A program made the position numbers and the translations under genes. Below are positions 56,450-64,000 of a DNA stretch of 64,000 nucleotides, piece after piece. Under the pieces are notes generated by a model. The model ran no database searches, was not told where the DNA came from, and saw only the letters and a list, made by a program, of their open reading frames with translations. Within the stretch, counting starts at the first letter, position 1. The number at the start of each line of letters is the position of its first letter. The stretch comes from Macrostomum hystrix (Eukaryota > Platyhelminthes > Macrostomidae): assembly GCA_950097015.1 (NCBI GenBank), contig CATNEN010000001.1, forward strand, positions 20,112,001 through 20,176,000, written 5' to 3'.

Positions 56450-57595
56450 GGTATTGGGATCCCTGGAACTCATTGGGTCTTGGGATCACTGTAACTCATT
56501 GGGTCTTGGGATCACTGTAACTCATTGGGATTGGGATCCCTGTAACTCATTGGGATTATGATCTTTGTAACTCATTGGGTATTGGGATCACTGTAACTCA
56601 TTGGGATTGGGATCCCTGTAACTCATTGGGATTATGATCTTTGTAACTCATTGGGTCTTGGGATCACTGTAACTCATTGGGATTGGGATCCCTGTAACTC
56701 ATTGGGATTATGATCTTTGTAACTCATTGGGTCTTGGGATCACTGTAACTCATTGGGATTGGGATCCCTGTAACTCATTGGGATTATGATCTTTGTAACT
56801 CATTGAGATTGGGATCACTGTAACTCATTGGGATTGGATCACTGTAACTCATTGGGTCTTGGGATCACTGTAACTCATTGGGATTGGGATCCCTGTAACT
56901 CATTGGGATTATGATCTTTGTAACTCATTGAGATTGGGATCACTGTAACTCATTGGGATTGGATCACTGTAACTCATTGGGATTGGGATCCCTGTAACTC
57001 ATTGGGATTATGATCTTTGTAACTCATTGAGATTGGGATCCCTGTAACTCATTGGGATTATGATCTTTGTAACTCATTGAGATTGGGATCCCTGTAACTC
57101 ATTGGGATTATGATCTTTGTAACTCATTGAGATTGGGATCACTGTAACTCATTGGGTCTTGGGATCACTGTAACTCATTGGGATTGGGATCCCTGTAACT
57201 CATTGGGATTATGATCTTTGTAACTCATTGAGATTGGGATCACTGTAACTCATTGGGTCTTGGGATCACTGTAACTCATTGGGATTGGGATCCCTGTAAC
57301 TCATTGGGATTGGGATCCCTGTAACTCATTGGGTCTTGAGATCACTGTAACTCATTGGGATTATGATCTTTGTAACTCATTGAGATTGGGATCACTGTAA
57401 CTCATTGGGTCTTGGGATCACTGTAACTCATTGGGATTATGATCTTTGTAACTCATTGAGATTGGGATCACTGTAACTCATTGGGTCTTGGGATCACTGT
57501 AACTCATTGGGATTGGATCACTGTAACTCATTGGGTCTTGGGATCACTTTAACGCAATGGGATTGGGATCACTGAAACTCATGGTGATTGGGATA
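56450..57595. repeat. ~25-bp GGATCACTGTAACTCATTGG minisatellite
   Basis: About 46 units with three versions (GTCTTGGGATCAC, GATTGGGATCCC, GATTATGATCTT) that occur in an ordered cycle of about 75 bases, later 150. This gives strong higher-order structure. Confidence 0.95.
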
Positions 57596-57599
57596 GCAA

Positions 57600-57955
57600 A
57601 AATTTACTCAATACTTATCCCATAATCAATTTTTGGGAATTAATCCATTACGATTAGGATTAATCAAACAGATGCGAGCTTTTAAATTTGAGTAACAGCA
57701 ATCTATAGTAGGCAACCACGCATGAGTTCTGTGCAATAAGTTCAGTTCGCAGCGAACTTGGCTCGCACTTTAAAGTTCGCAAAAGCCTTCATAACCGCTT
57801 TTAATGCAAGTGAATTTGCTTTTTAATGATGCCGTTTGTTGGCCGAGTGTCAGAATTTCAAGCCTACTTAACTTAGTAAAATCAGCTGCTTACGGTCGGG
57901 AAACTTGATTCTTATGGTCCAAAGTCGAGTTCTAGACTTTTTAATTAATAGAAAT
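57600..57955. other. Spacer between arrays
   Basis: No gene recognised. Confidence 0.35.
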
Positions 57956-57956
57956 A

Positions 57957-58375
57957 TGGGAGAAAAGCGGAATGTTGGGGCGTAAAGCGGGATGTTGGGG
58001 CGTAAAGCGGGATGTGGGGGCGGAAAGTAGGGATGTTAGGGCGGAAAGTGGGGATGTTAGGGCGGAAAGCGGGGATGTGAGTGCGGAAAGCGGGGATGTG
58101 AGGGCGGTAAGAAGGTGTTGTTAGGGCGGAAAGTGGGGATGTTAGGGCGGAAAGTGGGGATGTGAGGGCGGAAAGCGGGATGTTAGGGCGGAAAGTGGGG
58201 ATGTTAGGGTGGAAAGTGGGGATGTTAGGGTGGAAAGTGGGGATGTTAGGGCGGAAAGCGGGGATGTTAGGGCGGAAAGCGGGGATTTGAGTGCGGAAAG
58301 CGGGGATGTGAGGGCGGTAAGAAGGGTTGTTAAGGCGGAAAGCGGTGGTGTGGGGCCGAAAATGGATGTGGAGTC
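57957..58375. repeat. 21-bp GGGATGTTAGGGCGGAAAG minisatellite
   Basis: About 20 units of GGGGATGTTAGGGCGGAAAG, 20-21 bases long, strongly purine-skewed on the plus strand. A block at 58040-58130 recurs at 58255-58340. Confidence 0.93.
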
Positions 58376-58379
58376 GGAA

Positions 58380-60535
58380 AGTTGAGATTTACTATAAAAC
58401 GAATATACAGAAAAATTAAAACTCATATAACATAACATACCTCACACGTCTCAAATGAAGTAGTGTCCGTAGTTCTTAGGCCAACAGATTATCAACAGTG
58501 TTTGAAATCTAACGAACCTTAAATAAGACATTGTTACGCTTTCAGAATATGTACCTACATTCTTATAATATTAACTGTCTTTTTTAAACTAAGAGTATTC
58601 CTAAAGTATCGTTTTCCCATGGTTGGCTAGCTGGGGCTATTTATAATTGCCGTACGATGTGCACTTTGAAATCTCTGGTAAAGGTCCGCGAACAGTTGGT
58701 AAGCGGGACAAATATTGTTGGGGTGGAAGGCAGTGAAATCTGTGGGAATGTCGGACGAGGATAAGAGAATCCTAAGGGTGGGATAGGGGCCGGCAAAAGA
58801 AAGACAAGGGAGGGGAGTCACCCAGCTAAGTTCAAGGTCGTTTTAAAATATAAGCCAGGAAATGTGCTGCAACAAATTATCTACTTTTAAAGTTTAGCGC
58901 AACTTGGGCTAGAGTGTGTAATATAATTCACCAGTGTACATCGACTGTCAGCTTTGAAATGATCCACCGAAAACCCTCGAAAATGTGTTGTGCTTTTGCG
59001 AATTTGACTTCGGGCCCAGGGTGTCAGAGGCAGGCTGGGGTGGGCTGCATTGTTAAACCCTCGCACCCCTACCCCAGGGTGGGCTAGTGTGTACATCACG
59101 GCCCAGGGGTGGGGAGGGGTGGCTCTCAAAAATGGTGGGGTGATTTCGCAAGCTGTCTGACAGTGTGCGCGCATTGGCTGAGAAAAGGGGGTAGACTGTG
59201 TGCTGGTCAGTCCGAAGAGAATCGCGCCACCACCAACACCAGGACTTTATCTTTATTATAACCGGGTCTCGCTAGCACTTTTTTCAAGGTCTTCTTATCT
59301 TTAAAAATAGGTCTCTTCTCAGTCTGGTCAGGACTCAGGACTCTGACAAGGTATGAATGAAAATGTATATGAATTTTATGGGACAAATGAACTCTCTCAA
59401 GTTGAAGTAAGTCATAAAATTTTACGAGGACCTTAAATTGCTTACTGCGCAAGCCTACATATGTCCGAATGAACGAATCGTTACTCATTACTTATTGGTT
59501 CAGGTTGCAGAATCTGCTCGGATGATGCATAGAAAAGTTGTGAGCGAACGGTATTTGCAGTGCAATTGCACTAAAAAAGAAATTTCACATAGACTTCTCA
59601 AATAAATATTGTCAGTATTTTCGCAACGAGCGTATTATTCTCGTATTTCAGTGTTGGTCCGTTACTCCTTACCTATTTGGTAACGATCGTTACTTTTTTG
59701 CAACGTTACTTTTTCGCGAATTACAAGTATATTTTTTGTTCACATTATAGAACAAAAGTCTGACTAAAAGTCTTTTAGCTTACTCTGACGACAATTTTAT
59801 ATGGTAACGTGCCCAACACAGCCCTGTTATGCACACAAGGAGTTAAGGCTGCTGTTTTGCTAGCCTCTGAAAAGCTATCTTGCAGTATTAAAATATTATT
59901 CTGTAAATTGCTCTATACTTCCTGGAAAACCAGTATTGCATCATTGGAGAACGAACCAATCGCCACGACAGAAGCCCTTGAGCATTGCAATTGCAATTTA
60001 GGTATCTTGCTATATGCAAATCGCTTAGCTTGGTTGTTAAATCAAGTAGCAGTACCCAAAATGTACCGCAGTAGCTGGGTTCTGCATCGTACACCCCAAT
60101 GTATACAATGCAGAGGCCTGAAGAAGGAGAAGAGAAGCTATTGGAAGCAGAGGTGCTGCCTGCTTGTGGGGTAGGTGGGTCAAAGATCGAGGCCACAAGC
60201 ATGCACGGGCACGAAGTAGATGCATGTGCAATATCTGCGCGTCGTTTGAATAGGTATACCATAAAATGGCTTGCACTTGCACTTTAAGCAGCATACCATG
60301 CTATCGCCGTGTTTTGATGATGAATTTCCAAGATTGCCGCGCTTTCACTGCAGATTTGTTATAACCGCTGCAGTAGAGTCACTGTAAAATGACTGATATG
60401 GGCATGGCTGTCCATTCTGCAAAGAGCCACACAGAAATATGACGTTTATAAGTTTTAGAGATAAATTTTTCAAACAAACAGACTTAATAATCGAATGGTA
60501 AAAATGATAAAAATTTGGAACGAAGACGGAAACAC
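58380..60535. other. Intergenic DNA without recognised genes
   Basis: Short open frames only. At 59655-59740 there is a cluster of GTTAC / GTAAC words (GGTAACGATCGTTACTTTTT), which could be a transposon end. Confidence 0.35.
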
Positions 60536-60539
60536 AGAA

Positions 60540-61125
60540 ATGTGTAAGGCTAAGACGGAAAGACATAAATAATGGGGAAGGATAATATGAAAGACCATAG
60601 ATAATGTGGAATGATAAAATGGAAGCCCATAGATAATGTAGAATGATAAAATTGAAGCCCATAGATAATGTCGAATGATATGACGGAAGCACATAGCCAT
60701 GTGGAAGGAGAAGACAGAAGCACATAGATAATGTGGAATGATAAAATGGAAGCCCATAGATCATGTCGAATGATAAGACGGAAGCACATAGATCATGTGG
60801 AAGGATAAGACAGAAGCACATAGATAATGTGGAATGATAAAATGGAAGCCCATAGATCATGTCGAATGATAAGACGGAAGCACATAGCCATGTGGAAGGA
60901 TAAGACAGAAGCCCATAGATAATGTGGAATGATAAGACAGAAGCACATTGATAATGTGGAAGGATAAGACGGAAGCCCATAGATCAAGTGGAAGGATTAG
61001 ACAGAAGCACATAGATAATGTGGAAGGATAATACGGAAGCCCATAGATAATGTGTTAGTGCAAGGCGGAAGCCCATAGGCAATATGAGGATAATATGGAT
61101 GATGAGGTACGATAAGATGGAAGCC
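60540..61125. repeat. ~30-bp AAGCCCATAGATAATGTGGA minisatellite
   Basis: About 18 units of GGAAGCACATAGATAATGTG plus GAAGGATAAGAC (28-33 bases), with ATCATGTCG and CCATGTGG variants. Confidence 0.92.
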
Positions 61126-61129
61126 GATA

Positions 61130-62340
61130 AATCGCAATAAAATTAAAGTATACTTTGGTTTTCAAATTTTAGAATGAATTAGGTAACTATAGTTTCAGCT
61201 CATATTCCGGCTTCTAAATAAGTCGAACGTAAAAAGTCCTGAACTATGGAATAAGTGAACGATTACACAAAATTGTACACACAGTTCGCTGCAGATAGGA
61301 AACTAAAAAAGGAACACTGTCCGCTTCCGAAAGATTCGCTCGATTTCAAGGCAAACCCAGTAGATTCAACTCATGAATTCTGCACTGCGAAAAATCAAAT
61401 AGGAAAGGCAAGCATAGACATTTTTTTATTTTAAATGTCTTTTTTGCTCTGGCAAGCAGTGAGGACAGGACAGGACTAGCCGCATTCCAATGCATAGTGG
61501 GTTGCAGCATTAGGGTGCGGTTCAAGAGCCAAAGCTGCTCTCTACTCAAATACAAAAGGTGCAAGAGCAGTTTCGAGTCTAGAAAATAATCCGCTGATCC
61601 TTTCAAGGATTTCATTAGAATTGCGCAGAAATCTATAAAATAAATGCAAAAAAGTTCTCCACATTTGACTTCTCGCTCATTTCACAATGGCATTCAGCAG
61701 CGATTGAAGACACGGGTACAGTTCCGAGGCCTTAAGGAGAATTTCTGCTCAGCACGAATTGTATACCAATATACCGGCGCGGTGGGTTAGGGGGAATGGC
61801 TGGGAATTGCATGCACACATGTATGAAATGTTGGGCTCCGAGGTAATCCTAGAACTGCAGTAAGTCAGTGCCTCAAAATCCTCTCAAGCAACAGCAGCAG
61901 CAGCAGTAGCAGTAGGAGCAAGCAGCGCTGTCTTGGAATAGCTTTGCCATGGTTGCACCCGCAGCAAGAGAGAGATAAAGGTGCAATTGGGCATAGAATT
62001 CTATACCCCCTTACTAATCTCTCCGGGCATGAGAAAAGCTAATGATAGAGTGGCGTGATCAAGACCCCCGCTTGATCGTATCGCTTTACTGCGATTTTCT
62101 TATACTTTGCCCGTAGGCAGCTGTCTTTCCTTCTTCTGGTTTGGGGCAATGAGTTTAGTTCGTTGTTTGATTTAATTTCCAATTTTATAAATTGAGGTGC
62201 ACTGCCAAGGTAAAATTGCTCTACTATTACTAGTATGCAGTGCCAGTGCGTGGGCGCATATATACCACAGTACTGTTAGCTTCCGCAATTTAACTGAACT
62301 CTGGTACAAGTAAACTGCAATGCTACTTATATATGTCTGT
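61130..62340. other. Intergenic DNA without recognised genes
   Basis: No coding evidence. A CAGCAGCAGCAGTAGCAGTA run lies at about 61892-61915. Confidence 0.35.
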
Positions 62341-62344
62341 CTAT

Positions 62345-62412
62345 AAACTGCAATGCTGTCTGTCTGCCTATCTGTCTGCCTGTCTGTCTGTCTGTCTGGC
62401 TGTCTGTCTGTC
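62345..62412. repeat. (TGTC)n microsatellite
   Basis: A TGTCTGTC tetranucleotide tract leads directly into the next array. Confidence 0.85.
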
Positions 62413-62735
62413 AGGGGAGGAAGGGGAGACAGGGGAGAGATGAGACAGGGAAGAGATGAGACAGGGAGAGATGAGACAGGGAGAGACGAGACAGGGAGAG
62501 ATGAGACAGTGGAGAGATGAGACAGGGAAGAGATGAGACAGGGAGAGATGAGACAGGGAGAGATGAGACAGTGGAGAGATGAGACAAGGAGAGTTAACAC
62601 ACGGGTTAGATAAGACAGGGGAGAGATGAGGCAGGGAGAGATGTGACGGAAGAGATGAGACTGGGAGGGATGAAACGGGAGATAGACGGAAGACACGAAG
62701 TGATGAGACACGGTAGATATGGGACTCTGCATCTC
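62413..62735. repeat. ~17-bp GACAGGGAGAGATGAGA minisatellite
   Basis: About 18 units of GACAGGGAGAGATGAGA with GTGGAG and GGAAGAG variants, purine-only on the plus strand for most of its length. Confidence 0.92.
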
Positions 62736-62739
62736 CAGA

Positions 62740-64000
62740 TGAGACTGGGGGAGAGACAGGATTACTAAAGGTGTTGGAATGGGCAACGGGCCGGATTTGT
62801 GAGCTTCGAGGCCGCATCTAGCCCGCGGGCCAGAGTTTGCCGCCCCCCTGGTGTAACTCAAGCATTTCAACGCAGTGTCCACGGCTTATTTAGTTAAATT
62901 AATCTGTACTGCACTAAATCCAGATCCAATACTGGCAGATGTGCAAGAGCTGGATTGAGCTGCTTGTTCGTAGCCTTCAAAAGCAAGCATAGTTTACTTG
63001 TAGCTGCAACAATTACATCAGACGCCTGAAAGGGCATGCGTCATTGCTTATTGCTAAGCTTTCAATCAATTAAATTAAGCTGTGATCACCTGCGATTAAT
63101 TGGCATCAAGACAGTCTGGAAGTTACCCGGTGGGAAGTTTGCCCGCCGATGAATTCAGCAGCTCTGTCAGGGATCGCGCATCACCATCGCTAAACAGAGA
63201 AATTTAACTGTGTGCATTTAAAAAAAAATTCTCCGGGCGAGATGCGCTCGGTGACTAAGGAAAATAATTTTTTATTAATCCATAGATGCGCAGGCTCCAT
63301 ATAGCGCATACTTGCATGTATTGCAGTAAAAAACTGCTTTCCCACAGGCTAAAATTCATCTCAGTTAAACTGCCATGTCTAGTAAATACATTACATGATC
63401 GGTAGTATGCATAACTCCGTCAACGTATGGCATCTATAAAAAAAGATAGGACTTTACTGCATAATGAAAGACACCAGCGTGCTATTTCAAATATTTCAGG
63501 TGAATGCGATACCGTTATGTAAATGTAACTGCCATTTTCTATTCATATAACATGTGGCGGGCTGAACGTCGGCGGGCTAACACAGCTGGCTAACAATTCG
63601 GCAGGCTAACGTCGGCGGGCTAAATTTCGGCGGGCTAATGTCGTGCTCCCAATGGACAGCATGAAATCCTACAAGCGTTGTATTCCGGTAAAAGGTTTTT
63701 AGAGGTCTATTAATCAAATTGAATGAAAATCGTATAAAGTAAGTATCCAATGAGCAAAAATATTCAAAACTTTTAATATGCCTTTGCTTTTTTCTTTCCC
63801 CCCAAAAATACTGTACGTTTTGTTTAAACTACCGTTGCTAAATAGATTAATTTTTACAAGAATGTATCCCGAGTTCAAATCTTCAATTTATTGATAAGCT
63901 ACCTGTACGAAGTAGAATCTGAAGTACCATGGTTAATATTTTTATCTGGAAGTCACCTGTACTTGGAGCTTAACGAAGATTTTATGTAACACATAAATAC
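62740..64000. other. AT-rich right end of the window
   Basis: No gene recognised. A short ~20-base tandem of CGGCGGGCTAA words (five copies) lies at 63556-63642. Confidence 0.4.

Overview
This is animal nuclear DNA. It has split genes with GT-AG introns, AATAAA signals, tRNA-derived SINEs, a LINE fragment and a very high density of minisatellites. Three plus-strand genes begin with a pyrimidine-rich AG splice acceptor only 5 to 13 bases before the ATG, as expected for spliced-leader (SL) trans-splicing of closely ordered cistrons. Together with a histamine H1-like receptor this suggests a spiralian. A free-living flatworm such as a macrostomid would fit, but that assignment is inference and I hold it at about 0.4. 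Coding regions were assembled by hand from splice signals and reading-phase agreement.

Left part, plus strand (1-11.3 kb): five housekeeping-type genes run head to tail. They are the 3' end of TPRKB/CGI121 (KEOPS complex), an unrecognised helical protein, ATPSCKMT/FAM173B (ATP synthase c-subunit methyltransferase), KXD1 (BORC/BLOC-1-related) and DPH4/DNAJC24 (diphthamide synthesis). The spaces between them are largely filled with minisatellites. The best reading is an SL trans-spliced operon or operon-like cluster. The unrecognised gene has no ATG of its own at the start of its reading frame, so its start codon may be supplied by the leader.

Middle part, minus strand (26.0 to 12.0 kb): one gene of 21 coding exons, all joining in phase, encodes a 1511-residue protein I do not recognise. 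It has four copies of a ~60-residue RTKSGR-IIEK repeat, at least four copies of an SE-GGT / R-GNVIG-G module, long charged stretches, a 13-base microexon and an EF-hand-like C-terminal region. Most of its long introns carry their own minisatellite, a SINE or a TIR element.

Right-centre, minus strand (42.5 to 29.8 kb): a complete 5-exon, 523-residue aminergic GPCR. It keeps the histamine H1 ligand-pocket residues, but the TM6 toggle tryptophan is replaced by phenylalanine. Its introns are packed with arrays, including a 64-bp hairpin-bearing repeat with a higher-order period.

Right part (42.5-64 kb): mostly gene-poor minisatellite DNA. It includes a mirror-image arrangement of GAGTGACA arrays around SINE and LINE fragments (43.6-48.3 kb). 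The one gene seen there is an intronless CD36/LIMP-2 family scavenger receptor on the minus strand (52.8-51.2 kb). No tRNA, rRNA or CRISPR was seen. The long repetitive open frames are by-products of arrays whose unit length is divisible by three.
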